Shown: piece after piece, positions 38,202 to 49,005 of the stretch
Layout: every line of letters starts with the position of its first letter
Numbering within the stretch: the first letter of the stretch is position 1
Source of the DNA: Kribbella pittospori
Lineage (GTDB): Bacteria; Actinomycetota; Actinomycetes; Propionibacteriales; Kribbellaceae
Length of the DNA: 64,000 bases
Reading direction: 5' to 3'
Assembly: GCF_004331465.1 (NCBI RefSeq)
Contig: NZ_SJKB01000002.1
Location: forward strand, 62,001-126,000
The notes under the pieces: model-generated
The model's database searches: none
What the model was told of the DNA's origin: nothing
The model's input: the letters and a program-made list of their open reading frames with translations, nothing else
Program-made: the position numbers and the translations under genes

Positions 38202-39098
38202 ATGCCGGCTGCGATCAGCACGGAAGGTCTGGTCAAGACATTCGGGCGCACTCGTGCCCTGGACGGCCTCGACCTCACGGTGCGAACCGGTGAGGTGCAC
38301 GGCTTCCTCGGCCCCAACGGCGCGGGGAAGACCACCACGATCCGGATCCTGCTCGGGATGACCCGGGCAAGCTCCGGCACCGCACGGCTGCTGGACAGCG
38401 ATCCGTGGTCGGACGCCACCGAGCTGCACAAGCGACTCGCCTATGTCCCGGGCGATGTGACGCTGTGGCCGAACCTGTCCGGCGGCGAAGCCATCGACCT
38501 GCTCGGCCGGATGCGCGGCGGGCTGGACAAGAAGCGCAAGGCCGACCTGCTCGAGCGATTCGATCTCGACCCGCGCAAGAAGGCCCGCACCTACTCGAAG
38601 GGCAACCGGCAGAAGGTCGCGTTGGTCGCGGCGCTCGCCTCCGACGTCGAACTGTTGCTGCTCGACGAGCCCACTTCGGGCCTGGATCCGTTGATGGAGG
38701 AGGTGTTCCGCGAGGTCGTCCAGGAGGTCAGCGACCGGGACGGCCGGACGGTCCTGCTGTCCAGCCACATCCTGTCCGAGGTCGAGGCACTGTGCGACCG
38801 GGTCACGATCATCAGGGCCGGCCGCGCCGTCGAGAGCGGCACCCTGTCCGAGCTGCGGCACCTGACCCGTACGTCGATCCGGGCCGAGCTGGTCGGCACG
38901 ATGAACGGACTCGCCCAGCTCGAAGGCATCCACGACCTGCGCGTCGAGGACGGCCTGGTCCGGTTCGACGTCGACACCGACGAGATCAACTCGGTACTGC
39001 GACGGCTCACGGAGATCGGCGTACGGAGTCTGGTCAGTCAGCCGCCGTCGTTGGAGGAGCTGTTCCTGCGGCTGTACGAACCGGAGGCGGCGAAATGA
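38202..39098 (+). CDS. ABC exporter ATP-binding protein
   Basis: 298-aa ATPase of a drug/antibiotic-type exporter. Walker A GPNGAGKT (37-44), Walker B LLLLDEP (151-157), switch [10 protein letters not shown]. The signature loop reads YSKGNRQK (131-138) rather than LSGGQ, as in the two-component exporter subfamily with a fused permease. Its C-terminal extension resembles DrrA-like regulatory tails. Overlaps the permease by 4 bp (ATGA). Confidence 0.93.
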   Translation: MPAAISTEGLVKTFGRTRALDGLDLTVRTGEVHGFLGPNGAGKTTTIRILLGMTRASSGTARLLDSDPWSDATELHKRLAYVPGDVTLWPNLSGGEAIDLLGRMRGGLDKKRKADLLERFDLDPRKKARTYSKGNRQKVALVAALASDVELLLLDEPTSGLDPLMEEVFREVVQEVSDRDGRTVLLSSHILSEVEALCDRVTIIRAGRAVESGTLSELRHLTRTSIRAELVGTMNGLAQLEGIHDLRVEDGLVRFDVDTDEINSVLRRLTEIGVRSLVSQPPSLEELFLRLYEPEAAK

Positions 39099-40684
39099 AA
39101 ACGCTGGCCGGCACCGGCGGTCTGATCCGGCTGATCCTGCGCCGGGACCGGATCATCCTGCCGATCTGGATCGTGGTGCTCTGCGCGATCCCGATGAGCT
39201 ACGTCAAGCAGTACGGCGATCTGTTCCCGACCGCGCAGTCGCGGCTCGACTACGCGAACAACGCCGGCTTCATCACCTTGTACGGCGAACTGTCCGGGAC
39301 GAGTCTCGGTGAGTTCGTCACCTGGCGACTGGGATTCGTGCCGGTGATGGTCGGGCTGATCAGCCTGCTCACGGTGATCCGGCACACCCGCGTCGAGGAG
39401 GAGACCGGCCGCAGCGAACTGCTCGGCTCGAGCGTCGTCGGCCGGCACGCGGGACTCGCGGCGGCCCTGCTGTCGACGTTCGGTGCGAACCTGGTGCTCG
39501 CCGTACTGCTTGCCCTGGGCATGCACGGCCAGGACCTGCCGTGGTCCGGATCCGTTGCCATCGGCGCCGAATTCGCCACCACCGGCTGGTTCTTCGCCGC
39601 GATTGGTGCGGTGGCCGCGCAGCTCTCCGCCAACGCGGGGACGTCGCGCGGTATCGCGATCAGTGTGCTCGCGGCGGCGTACGTACTGCGGGCCGCGGGC
39701 GACACGAGTGCGCACACGGACGGCCCGCTGGCGTGGCTGTCGTGGTTGTCGCCGATCGCCTGGGCGCAGCGCATCCACCCGTACGGCGAGAACCGTTGGT
39801 GGCTGGCCGTGGTGATGCTTGCGGCAACCGCCGTACTCGTTGCCGTCGCCATCAATCTCGCCGTACGGCGGGACGTCGGCGCCGGACTGTTGCCGGCTCG
39901 ACTGGGACCGGCCGAGGGCAGACTCGGTTCGCCGTTGGGACTGGCGTGGCGGTTGCACCGTGGGCTGCTGGTGGCGTGGACAGTCGGATTCGCCTTGCTG
40001 GGCTTGCTGTTCGGCGGTGTGGCCGAAGGGGTCGGCGACATCCTGCGCGACGAGCCGAAGGCCAAGGAGATGTTCGAGCGGCTCGGTGGTTCGGCCGGGT
40101 TGATCGACTCGTTCTTCGCCGGGGTGATGACGATCCTCGGGCTGATCGCGTCCGCGTACGCCGTACAGGCGACGCTGCGGTTGCGGGCTGAGGAGACGAG
40201 TGGGCGGGCCGAGCCGGTGCTCGCTACCGCGACCGGCCGGTTGCGGTGGGCCGGGAGTCACCTGCTGTTCGGGGTGCTCGGTCCGGCGTTGGCTCTGTTC
40301 GCGTCCGGGCTCACCGCGGGACTCGCGTATGGGTTGGCGGTTGACGACGTCGGCAAGCAGATTCCCCGGCTGATCGGTGCGTCTTTGGGGCAACTGCCCG
40401 CCGTGTGGTTGCTGGCGGCGATCGCCCTCGCGATCTTCGGCCTCTTCCCGCGCATCTCCCCGGCGGCGTGGGCGGGTCCCGGCATCTGCATCCTGATCGG
40501 CTTCACCAACGCCGGCGTCCAACTCGCCGACTGGACGAACGACATCTCCCCCTTCACCCACCTCCCCCGCCTCCCCGGCGGCTCCCTCTCCGCAACCCCG
40601 CTGATCGTCCTTCTGGCCATCACCATCATCGTCGGCACCATCGGCCTGGTCGGTTGGAGGCGCCGCGACGTACCGATCGGCTGA
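39095..40684 (+). CDS. ABC exporter permease, duplicated (about 12 TM)
   Basis: 529-aa polytopic membrane protein built of two half-permeases: residues 1-260 and 280-529 each carry about six helices, with conserved WRLHRG in the centre. Such fused permeases act alone with one ATPase homodimer and often confer drug efflux. It ends immediately next to the convergent DUF1206 gene (no spacer). Substrate unknown. Confidence 0.92.
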   Translation: MKTLAGTGGLIRLILRRDRIILPIWIVVLCAIPMSYVKQYGDLFPTAQSRLDYANNAGFITLYGELSGTSLGEFVTWRLGFVPVMVGLISLLTVIRHTRVEEETGRSELLGSSVVGRHAGLAAALLSTFGANLVLAVLLALGMHGQDLPWSGSVAIGAEFATTGWFFAAIGAVAAQLSANAGTSRGIAISVLAAAYVLRAAGDTSAHTDGPLAWLSWLSPIAWAQRIHPYGENRWWLAVVMLAATAVLVAVAINLAVRRDVGAGLLPARLGPAEGRLGSPLGLAWRLHRGLLVAWTVGFALLGLLFGGVAEGVGDILRDEPKAKEMFERLGGSAGLIDSFFAGVMTILGLIASAYAVQATLRLRAEETSGRAEPVLATATGRLRWAGSHLLFGVLGPALALFASGLTAGLAYGLAVDDVGKQIPRLIGASLGQLPAVWLLAAIALAIFGLFPRISPAAWAGPGICILIGFTNAGVQLADWTNDISPFTHLPRLPGGSLSATPLIVLLAITIIVGTIGLVGWRRRDVPIG

Positions 40685-41452
40685 TCACTTGCGGGCGTTG
40701 CGGGACCAGATGAAGGCGTAGAGGGCGAAGGCGGCCAGGCCCAGTGCGAGGATGGTGAGGAGGACTGGGCCGAAGGGCTGGTCCTTGACTGTGCGGAGTG
40801 CGGTGTCGAGGCCGCCGGCCTTCTGCGGGTCGTAGTCGATCGCGGCCCAGGCGAACAGGATGCCGACGATCACGAACGCGATGCCCTTGGCGGCGTACCC
40901 GATCCGGCCGAGCAGGATGGTCGTCTCGGAGACGCCGCCGACCAGGTCCTCGGTGAACTTCTTCGTCACCGCCTTGTACAGCTGGTGTACGCCGACCGCC
41001 ACGATGCCGACACCGATCGCGATGATCAGCAGCCGTCCGGCACCGTTCCCCATCAGCCGGGCGCTGACAGTGCGCGACTGACCGGAGCTGGATCCGCCCG
41101 AGCCCATTGCAACCTTCACCGCGCTCACACCGAGCACCAGATAGACGATCGCGCGCCCCACCGACCGCACGGTCTGTGAGAGGTCCAGGGCGCCGTACGC
41201 GATGTCGAGGGCACGCCAGATCACCAGCGCGAACAGGCCGATCGCGACGATCCACAGCCGTACGCCGCCGAGCGGTTTGCCGGCCAGTTCCTGGAGCGCG
41301 CCCTGCTGGGACGCCTCCTCCGACGACTTGCCCCAGGCGAGTTGCAGTGCGATCCACGCGATCAGCAGGTGCACGACGCCGTAGGCGATCAACCCGACGG
41401 TGATCGCGACGCCGTACCACTGGCTCGTCCTGACTTCCTGGGCAGTCTTCAC
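40685..41452 (-). CDS. DUF1206 membrane protein
   Basis: 255-aa inner-membrane protein with three internal repeats of about 70 residues, each a pair of helices beginning with a YGV-H/GRA-YLVLG/GRIGYAAKGIAF-like motif, which is the DUF1206 pattern. GTG start at 41452. Its function is not known. It abuts the convergent exporter gene and is followed upstream by the SpoIIM gene on the same strand (27 bp gap). Confidence 0.88.
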   Translation of the reverse strand: MKTAQEVRTSQWYGVAITVGLIAYGVVHLLIAWIALQLAWGKSSEEASQQGALQELAGKPLGGVRLWIVAIGLFALVIWRALDIAYGALDLSQTVRSVGRAIVYLVLGVSAVKVAMGSGGSSSGQSRTVSARLMGNGAGRLLIIAIGVGIVAVGVHQLYKAVTKKFTEDLVGGVSETTILLGRIGYAAKGIAFVIVGILFAWAAIDYDPQKAGGLDTALRTVKDQPFGPVLLTILALGLAAFALYAFIWSRNARK

Positions 41453-41479
41453 CCAAGCCCAGTGCCCACGGGCAAACGG

Positions 41480-42475
41480 TCAGGCGGAGACGGGGGCGGT
41501 GGCTTCGCGGTCGGCTTCGTCGATGTCGCCGTACTCGCCGGAGCGGGCGGCGCGGCGGCCGAGGGTCCAGACGTACACGAAGAAACCGAGCTCGGCCAGG
41601 ATGCCGATCGTGATCCGGACCGGGCCGGGGAGGAACGGCGTGACGAATGCTTCGATCACACCGGTGACCAGCAGGATCGCGGCCAGACCGATGGCCATCC
41701 CAACGGTCGCGCGACCGGTCTGGGCGAGTGCCTGCATCCGGGTCCGCGCGCCGGGGACGATCCAGGACCAGCCGAGCCGGAGACCGGCCGCGGTGGCGAC
41801 GAAGACCGTGGTCAGCTCGAGCAGACCGTGTGGCGTGATCAGGCTGAAGAACAGGCCGCCCCGGTCGTGGCTGATCATCAGCCCGGCGCTGACGCCGAGG
41901 TTCAGCGCGTTGTCCCAGAGGATGAAGACGGACGGGATCAGGAGGATGCCGAGCGCGAGCACCGCGGCGCTGATGGTCGCGTTGTTGATCCACACCCGCA
42001 GCGCGAAGTCCCGGGCCGGGTTCTCCGAGTAGTACGACTCGAAGTCGTGGTCGACGAGTTGCTGGATCTGGTCCGGCGTACCGATGGAGTCGACCACCTC
42101 GGGATGCGCGATGATCCGCCAGGCCGACCACGCCACGACGACGTAGAAGATCAGGCCGATCGTGACCCACCAGCGTCTGGACGCGTACAGCGCGGCCGGG
42201 AAGCTGACCAGGAAGTACTTCGAGATGTCGCGCCAGACAGGTGCTTGCGCGCCGGTGACGGCACCCCGGGCATCCGCGATCAGACCGGACAGCCGTCCGA
42301 TGGAGACCGGGTCGGCACCGGCCGCTCGGAGCGCGGCCAGATGCGTACCGACACGCTGGTAGAGCGTGACCAGTTCCTCGGCCTCAGCACCGCTCAGACG
42401 CCGCTGGCGACGCGTGAGGTAGGCCAACCGGTCCCACTGCGGCTGGTGCACCGAGACGAACGCCTCGACGTCCAC
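41480..42475 (-). CDS. SpoIIM (stage II sporulation M)-like membrane protein
   Basis: 331 aa with a soluble N-terminal region (about 1-90) and five or more helices. The family motifs NNATISAAVLALGILL and ITPHGLLELTTVFVA are clear. In Bacillus SpoIIM is part of the engulfment complex; actinobacterial homologues next to RDD and DUF58/MoxR genes are not spore specific. GTG start. Divergent from the RDD gene across 75 bp. Confidence 0.92.
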   Translation of the reverse strand: MDVEAFVSVHQPQWDRLAYLTRRQRRLSGAEAEELVTLYQRVGTHLAALRAAGADPVSIGRLSGLIADARGAVTGAQAPVWRDISKYFLVSFPAALYASRRWWVTIGLIFYVVVAWSAWRIIAHPEVVDSIGTPDQIQQLVDHDFESYYSENPARDFALRVWINNATISAAVLALGILLIPSVFILWDNALNLGVSAGLMISHDRGGLFFSLITPHGLLELTTVFVATAAGLRLGWSWIVPGARTRMQALAQTGRATVGMAIGLAAILLVTGVIEAFVTPFLPGPVRITIGILAELGFFVYVWTLGRRAARSGEYGDIDEADREATAPVSA

Positions 42476-42550
42476 AGCGCACCTCCTCCCCTGACTGGCT
42501 CCTTGCGCTGGCAGACTAGCCGGACAGAGTGTCTAGGGAGGGGCGACGGG

Positions 42551-43495
42551 GTGTCTCAGCTGGTCACGGGGGAAGCGGTCGTCCTCCAGGTGCGGATCGC
42601 GCGGATGCCGACGCGGGCGCTGGCGTGTGCGATCGACGTACTGCTGCAGGGCATCGTGCTGAGCGTGCTGATCTCGCTGCTGACCGGCTTCCTGATCGGT
42701 GGGGACGCGAGTGAGGCGCTCGCGGTGTCGCTGATCTTCATCGTCGTCTTGCTGGTCGTGGTCGGCTACCGGGTGGTGATGGAGACGCTGACCCGCGGCC
42801 GCACGCTCGGAAAGATGGTGCTCGGGCTGAAGGTGGTCCGCGACGACGGCAGCTCGATCCGGTTCCGGCACGCGCTGGTGCGTACGCTGTTCTGGTTCTT
42901 CGTCGACTTCGCGCCGTGGTTCGCGGCCTGCCCGGGGATCGTGGCGAGCCTGATGAACAAGCAGGGCAAGCGGATCGGGGACATGGTCTCGGGCACCGTG
43001 GTGATCCGCGAGCGGCACCAGCCGATGACGTCGCCGCCGCTGTTCGTGGCCGGCCACCTGGTGCAGTGGGCGCAGTCGCTGGAGCTGTCACGGCTGTCCG
43101 ACGAGCTCGCCAACACCGCCCGGGACTACCTCGGGCGCTTCACCGAACTGCAGCCCGACGCCCGGATCGCACTGGGTGACGCGCTGGCGTACCGCGTCAG
43201 CCAAGTCACCGCACCCGCTCCACCGGTGCCAATGATCGCTCCGGCGTACCTGTCCGCCGTACTGGCCGAACGCCGTCGCCGGGAGCTGAACCGCCTGGCA
43301 ACCGCGCGCCCGGCCCACACCGGCCCCTTCGCGCCACCAACGCCGTACGCCCCACCCAGCCCGTACGGCGTCCTGCCTCCGCCGCCACAGGCTCCCCCAG
43401 GCCCCTTCGCCGTACCGCGGCCGGTCCTGGACGCGCGTCCCGCCGCAGTCAACGCCCAAGGCTGGGCAGCCCCCGGCAGCAACGAGTGGTCCTAG
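42551..43495 (+). CDS. RDD-family membrane protein
   Basis: 314 aa. RDD domain at about residues 15-155 (RMPTRALACAIDVLL, TRGRTLGKMVLGLKVVRDDG, GKRIGDMVSGTVVI), with three helices. After it comes a soluble helical region, and the last 60 residues are proline-rich (PTPYAPPSPYG). GTG start at 42551 with GGGAGG upstream. Genes of this type neighbour SpoIIM and MoxR modules; function unproven. Confidence 0.9.
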   Translation: MSQLVTGEAVVLQVRIARMPTRALACAIDVLLQGIVLSVLISLLTGFLIGGDASEALAVSLIFIVVLLVVVGYRVVMETLTRGRTLGKMVLGLKVVRDDGSSIRFRHALVRTLFWFFVDFAPWFAACPGIVASLMNKQGKRIGDMVSGTVVIRERHQPMTSPPLFVAGHLVQWAQSLELSRLSDELANTARDYLGRFTELQPDARIALGDALAYRVSQVTAPAPPVPMIAPAYLSAVLAERRRRELNRLATARPAHTGPFAPPTPYAPPSPYGVLPPPPQAPPGPFAVPRPVLDARPAAVNAQGWAAPGSNEWS

Positions 43496-43502
43496 CCAAC
43501 GA

Positions 43503-43534
43503 AAAGGCGCCCCGCCAGATGGCGGGGCGCCTTT
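43503..43534. terminator. Bidirectional terminator between the RDD gene and sahH
   Basis: Perfect 14-bp stem AAAGGCGCCCCGCC/GGCGGGGCGCCTTT with an AGAT tetraloop. Flanking A and T runs serve both strands: it ends the RDD transcript (8 bp after the stop) and the convergent sahH transcript. Confidence 0.9.
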
Positions 43535-43550
43535 CGTGGGGGTGGGGGGA

Positions 43551-44987
<1,437 letters not shown>

Positions 44988-45108
44988 ACCGTTCCCGCTC
45001 CCCTGAAGACTGTTGATTGCTTCCTGCGTGCCAGAGCCTAGAGGCCCGAACCCTACCGATTGATCGCCTGTACCGCGTTTCTAACACCGAAATGTCAAGA
45101 TTGTCCCC

Positions 45109-45468
45109 ATGCGCATCACCGAGGCCGCCAAGCGACTGGGCACGACCCCCCGGATGCTCCGGTACCGGGAGGCCCTCGGCCTGCTTCCCCGGTCACGCTC
45201 CGGGCAGACCGCACAACGCCAGTACGACGACCGCGACCTCGCCGCCGTCCAACTCGCCCTGGACCTCGAACGCCGGTACGACGTGACGCCGGCGGCCCTG
45301 GCGTTCGCCCTCAGAGCCCTGGCCGAACCGTCGGTCGCAGCCGACATCCGCAACCTCGGCTACCGCACCGGCCGGCTCACCGCGCCGCCCACCCAGTCCC
45401 AGATCGACCGCGACCGGGCGTTGCGGTGGCTCGGCCGCTCCGGCGTACTCCCACCCAAACCCCGGTGA
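45109..45468 (+). CDS. MerR-family regulator (short)
   Basis: 119 aa. Winged-helix MerR DNA-binding domain (MRITEAAKRLGTTPRMLRYREALGLLPRSR) with the usual RQYDDRDLAAV. The effector half is a short helical tail without cysteines, so metal sensing of the classic type is unlikely. Divergent from sahH; the ATG has no clear ribosome binding site. Followed by the palindrome at 45481-45554. Confidence 0.85.
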   Translation: MRITEAAKRLGTTPRMLRYREALGLLPRSRSGQTAQRQYDDRDLAAVQLALDLERRYDVTPAALAFALRALAEPSVAADIRNLGYRTGRLTAPPTQSQIDRDRALRWLGRSGVLPPKPR

Positions 45469-45480
45469 CCCGGCATTTCC

Positions 45481-45554
45481 TGGGTCGACCCACGCGATGG
45501 TGGGTTGGCACGCCGCACGCGATGGGCGAACCCACCATCTCGTGGGTCAACCCA
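45481..45554. repeat. Long palindrome between the MerR and cation-efflux genes
   Basis: 26-bp stem (outer TGGGT/ACCCA, middle GACCCAC/GTGGGTC, inner GATGGTGGGTT/AACCCACCATC) with only two mismatches and a 22-base loop. The core GTGGGTT/AACCCAC is also that of repeat module Y at 31595-31664 and 62737-62806. Lies between two convergent genes, so could also act in termination, though there is no T run. Confidence 0.7.
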
Positions 45555-45566
45555 TCAGACGGGAGC

Positions 45567-46526
45567 TCAGTGCGACGGTGCCTCGGGGACGGCGGGGCGC
45601 TCGTCGGGGACGTGGTTCTCCTCGTAGACGTCGGGCTCGAGGTAGATGTGCACGGCCATCGGCTCGGCGGCGCGGATGGCGCGTTCGGCGGCGTCGATGG
45701 TCTCGGCCACGAACGCGGCGTCGGTGGTCGGCTCGACGCCGACCTTGGCGGCGACCAGAACCTCCTCCGGGCCGAGGTGCAAGGTCTTGATGTGGATCAG
45801 CCGCTGCACGCCGGTGGTGTTCTCGATCGCGTCGACGATCTTCTGCTGCGCCTCGCGGGTCGCGGACTCGCCGAGCAGCAGCGACTTCATCTCGATCGCC
45901 AGGAAGATCGCGACACAGACCAGCAGCGCACCGATCGCCATCGAGCCCAGGCCGTCGAACACACCGTTGCCGGTGGCAAGCGTCAGGCCGACGCCGATCA
46001 GCGCCAGCACCAGGCCGGTGAGGGCGGCGAAGTCCTCCAGCAGGATCACCGGCAACTCCGGCGCCCGCGCGTTGCGGATGAACCGCGGCCACGACACCGG
46101 CCCGCGCAGCTTGTTCGCCTCGATGATCGCGGTCCGGAACGAGAACGACTCCATCACGATCGCGATCAGCAGGACGGCGACCGGCACCCACTTCCAGTGC
46201 TCGATCGGATGCGGATCGTGCACCTTGTGGTAGCCCTCGTACAGCGCGAACAGGCCGCCGACGCTGAACAGCACGATCGCGACGATGAACGAGTAGACGT
46301 ACCGCTCCCGGCCGAACCCGAACTGGTGCAACTCGTCGGCTTCGCGCTGCGCCCGCTTCCCGCCGACCAGCAGCAGGACCTGGTTGCCGGCGTCCGCGAC
46401 CGAGTGGATCGCCTCGGCCAGCATCGAGGCCGACTGGGTCAGCCCCCACGCGGCGAACTTGGTGACGGCGATGCCGGTGTTCGCCAGCAGCGCCGCGACG
46501 ACGGCCTTGGTTCCGCCACCAGCCAT
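45567..46526 (-). CDS. Cation diffusion facilitator family transporter
   Basis: 319-aa proton-driven divalent metal exporter. About six helices; TM2 holds the metal motif HSVAD (His41, Asp45) and TM5 has EDFAAL, in which Glu and Asp take the place of the usual second HxxxD, as in SLC30A9-like members. Cytoplasmic C-terminal domain (about 215-300) contains the LGPEEVLVAAKV fold. Metal not predictable. Tail ends in Pro/Glu-rich residues. Confidence 0.9.
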   Translation of the reverse strand: MAGGGTKAVVAALLANTGIAVTKFAAWGLTQSASMLAEAIHSVADAGNQVLLLVGGKRAQREADELHQFGFGRERYVYSFIVAIVLFSVGGLFALYEGYHKVHDPHPIEHWKWVPVAVLLIAIVMESFSFRTAIIEANKLRGPVSWPRFIRNARAPELPVILLEDFAALTGLVLALIGVGLTLATGNGVFDGLGSMAIGALLVCVAIFLAIEMKSLLLGESATREAQQKIVDAIENTTGVQRLIHIKTLHLGPEEVLVAAKVGVEPTTDAAFVAETIDAAERAIRAAEPMAVHIYLEPDVYEENHVPDERPAVPEAPSH

Positions 46527-46559
46527 GTTGTCCAGGTCCTCCGTCAGCAGTCAGTGGTT

Positions 46560-47732
46560 TCAGCGCGCGGACACGACGAACGCCGTGCCGGAACCACGCA
46601 AGATACAGGGTCCTTCGGGTCCCGAGGCGAACGCGGACTGACCGGCGGACAACATCACATCCGACTCGGTGCCTGCGGCCCCTACTTCGACCGATCCCGC
46701 CACGCAGCAGACGATCCGCGGACCGACTCCGGCCACCGTCCGTTCGCCGTTGTCCAGGTCGACCCTGTGGATGGCGAAGTACTCGGCACCGGTCTCGTAC
46801 GTCGCGACGCCGTCAACCACCGGGGGCGCGGTGAGCACCGGATCGGCCAGCGGCTCGAAGTCCACCACTGACACCAACTCCGGTACGTCGATGTGCTTGC
46901 TGGTCAGGCCGCCGCGCAACACGTTGTCGGAGTTGGCCATCACCTCGAACCCGAACCCGGACAGGTACGCGTGCACGTTCCCGGCCGGCAGGTACACCGC
47001 CTCGAACCGCTCCAGCCGCACCCGGTTGAGCAACAGTGCCGCGAGTACGCCGGGATCGTCCGGGAAGTCCGCGCAGAGCTTGGCCAGCGTCTCGCACTCG
47101 ATGGCGAATGCTTCGCCGGCGTACTGCGCGCACGCCTCACCGAGGGCCGAGACCAGCGGACGGATAGTGTCCCGGTCGCTACCCATGAACTGGGTGAACG
47201 CGTCCTGGAGTTTGCCGTTGCGCAGCAGGCTGGTGAGGTCCGCGAACCCGACCGGCATCAGCGCGTCCAGCAGCGCGACCGTCGTGTCGAGCGGCCGGAA
47301 CCCGACCAACGCCTCGAACGGCCCGAGCGCGATCAGGATCTCCGGCTTGGGCCACGCGTCCTTGTAGTTCCGGTCGGCCGCATCCCGTGGGATCCCGGCC
47401 GCCTCGTCCCGCGCGTACCCGTCGATCGCCTGCTCCCGCGACGGATGCGCCTGAATCGACAGCGGCTGCTCCGCGGCCAGCAGCTTGGCGAGGAACGGGA
47501 ACCGTCCCTCGAACCGCTCCGCGGTCTCCTGCCCGAGTACGTCGGCCGGTCCGGCGGACACCACGTCGTACAGGGAATCGCCCCATGGCAGGACGGACGA
47601 CGCGGACTCGTGCGCGCCCATCCACAGCTCCGCCTGCGGTCGGCCGTCCGGCTCCACGCCCATCAGCTCGGGGAGCGCTGTCCGCGAACCCCAGGCGTAG
47701 TCCCGGATGGTGTTCAGCAACGGCACTACCAC
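46560..47732 (-). CDS. manA: Mannose-6-phosphate isomerase, type I
   Basis: 390-aa zinc enzyme interconverting fructose-6-P and mannose-6-P, the entry to GDP-mannose. Zn ligands: Gln and His of QAHPSREQA, Glu in PKPEILIALGPFEAL, and the His in GNVHAYLSG. GTG start at 47732, overlapping the SIS gene stop by 7 bp. It lies 33 bp upstream of the cation-efflux gene. Precedes manB and manC functionally in mannan, glycolipid and glycoprotein synthesis. Confidence 0.96.
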   Translation of the reverse strand: MVVPLLNTIRDYAWGSRTALPELMGVEPDGRPQAELWMGAHESASSVLPWGDSLYDVVSAGPADVLGQETAERFEGRFPFLAKLLAAEQPLSIQAHPSREQAIDGYARDEAAGIPRDAADRNYKDAWPKPEILIALGPFEALVGFRPLDTTVALLDALMPVGFADLTSLLRNGKLQDAFTQFMGSDRDTIRPLVSALGEACAQYAGEAFAIECETLAKLCADFPDDPGVLAALLLNRVRLERFEAVYLPAGNVHAYLSGFGFEVMANSDNVLRGGLTSKHIDVPELVSVVDFEPLADPVLTAPPVVDGVATYETGAEYFAIHRVDLDNGERTVAGVGPRIVCCVAGSVEVGAAGTESDVMLSAGQSAFASGPEGPCILRGSGTAFVVSAR

Positions 47733-48802
47733 GCTGGATCCTCCGCTGGGTTCCCTGGCTCGTCCGGGGCGGAGTCGATCGGAGTGCCGTAGCGGCCCAG
47801 GCCGATGCCCAGGTACGCCGCGGCGTAGCGGCCGTGCTGCGACAGAGCGGCGTACCGGGCGATGTCCGAGCCCTCGGCCTGCGTGACCACGTTGACCCGC
47901 ACGTCGTGACGCGCTGCCTTGTCCTCCAGCTTGTGCCGGTGCTCGGTGACCCCGGGGTCGTCCGTGCCGTCGTCCAGGATGACCAAAGCGGGCCGCAGCT
48001 CCTCCGGCTTGTCGAACGGGTCGGCGAACAGGTCGCGCGGCGGCTGGTTCAGCACCGGCAGTAGGTGCCCGGCGTCAGCGGCCAGAGCGGGCCGGCCACT
48101 CGCCAGCCGGATCGCCTCGACCACCCGGCGTGCGGCCCGTGCGGCGAGGACGGATCCACCCCACACCAATGGCAGTGCGTCGGCCAGGATCAGTGCCAGG
48201 TCCTTCGCCGGGTTCGAGGCCACGTCGGTGTTCGGCGAGCACTCGATCGCGACGTCGTCGAGGATCGACGCGACCGACTTGGCGTCCACCACCGGACCGA
48301 GCTCCATCTGGTGCAGCCCTTGCAGTACGGCGACCGCCGAGGCCAACTGGTCGTCGGACTGCGACGGCAGCCGGATGGCGTGCCGGGCGCCCGCGGACGC
48401 GCGTGCGACCGGGGAGTCCGGCGGGCAGGCGACCATCAGGCCGGTGCCACGCCGTTCCGCCTCGGATGCGGCTGACTCGGCGTCGGAATCGGGGCCGACT
48501 CCACCGAGCACGATCACCAGGTCGAGCGGACCGGCCCAGCCGGGCAGGCCGGGACCGGGCCAAGCCACGAACGGCACCGGGCAGACCGGCTCCAGCACGG
48601 CGCGGACCAGTCGGGCGTCGCGGCCCGCGGCCAGCACCGCGCGCGGCCGGAAGCCGTCGGTGTCGACCTTGGACAGGGCTTCCTCGGCCGCTTCCAGCTC
48701 GGCCCGGACGCGCGCTCCGGCCATCGCCAGGCGCCGCAACAGGTGATCGGTCGCCTGAAGCGCGGCCGGGTCGTCCAGCCGCGAGTCGTCGAAGGAGCTC
48801 AT
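47726..48802 (-). CDS. SIS-domain phosphosugar isomerase-like protein
   Basis: 358 aa, related to bifunctional phosphoglucose/phosphomannose isomerases. Two SIS-like alpha/beta halves are visible (VLAAGRDARLVRAVLEP... PLDLVIVLGGVGPDSD... and GGSVLAARAARRVVEAIR). Classic catalytic residues are not evident, so it may be inactive or regulatory. Sits between manA and manB in the same place as the corresponding gene in other actinobacteria. Shares one base with the Trm112-like gene (TGATG). Confidence 0.8.
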   Translation of the reverse strand: MSSFDDSRLDDPAALQATDHLLRRLAMAGARVRAELEAAEEALSKVDTDGFRPRAVLAAGRDARLVRAVLEPVCPVPFVAWPGPGLPGWAGPLDLVIVLGGVGPDSDAESAASEAERRGTGLMVACPPDSPVARASAGARHAIRLPSQSDDQLASAVAVLQGLHQMELGPVVDAKSVASILDDVAIECSPNTDVASNPAKDLALILADALPLVWGGSVLAARAARRVVEAIRLASGRPALAADAGHLLPVLNQPPRDLFADPFDKPEELRPALVILDDGTDDPGVTEHRHKLEDKAARHDVRVNVVTQAEGSDIARYAALSQHGRYAAAYLGIGLGRYGTPIDSAPDEPGNPAEDPAW

Positions 48803-49005
48803 CAGCTGTCCGCGGATTCGGTGTCTCTCGTGTCCCGGGCCTCGTCGATCAGCAGCACCGGGATGTCGTCACGGACCGGGTAGGCCAGGGCGCAGGCGGC
48901 GTTCGTACAGACCAGTTCGTTCGCCTCGTCGTCCACGCGGAACTCCGAGCGGCACTTCGGGCAGACCAGGATGCTCAGCAGGTCCGGGTCCAGGTTGACA
49001 GCCAT
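48802..49005 (-). CDS. Trm112-like zinc ribbon protein
   Basis: 67 aa. Four cysteines (15, 18, 33, 38) form a zinc ribbon; the hydrophobic core [11 protein letters not shown] matches Trm112/YcaR. Eukaryotic Trm112 activates methyltransferases; bacterial versions are small and unassigned. Directly follows manB with no spacer. Short but with clear family pattern and conserved position. Confidence 0.9.
   Translation of the reverse strand: MAVNLDPDLLSILVCPKCRSEFRVDDEANELVCTNAACALAYPVRDDIPVLLIDEARDTRDTESADS

Noticed and set aside
41342..43495. A 717-aa plus-strand open frame across the DUF1206/SpoIIM region
   Set aside because: Only its last 314 codons (from the GTG at 42551) are real (RDD protein); the rest is antisense to two clear genes and has shadow-type Arg/Asp-rich composition.
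44988..45108. SAH riboswitch upstream of sahH
   Set aside because: I could not find the conserved pseudoknot motifs; only a TTGACA hexamer with a poor -10 is seen.
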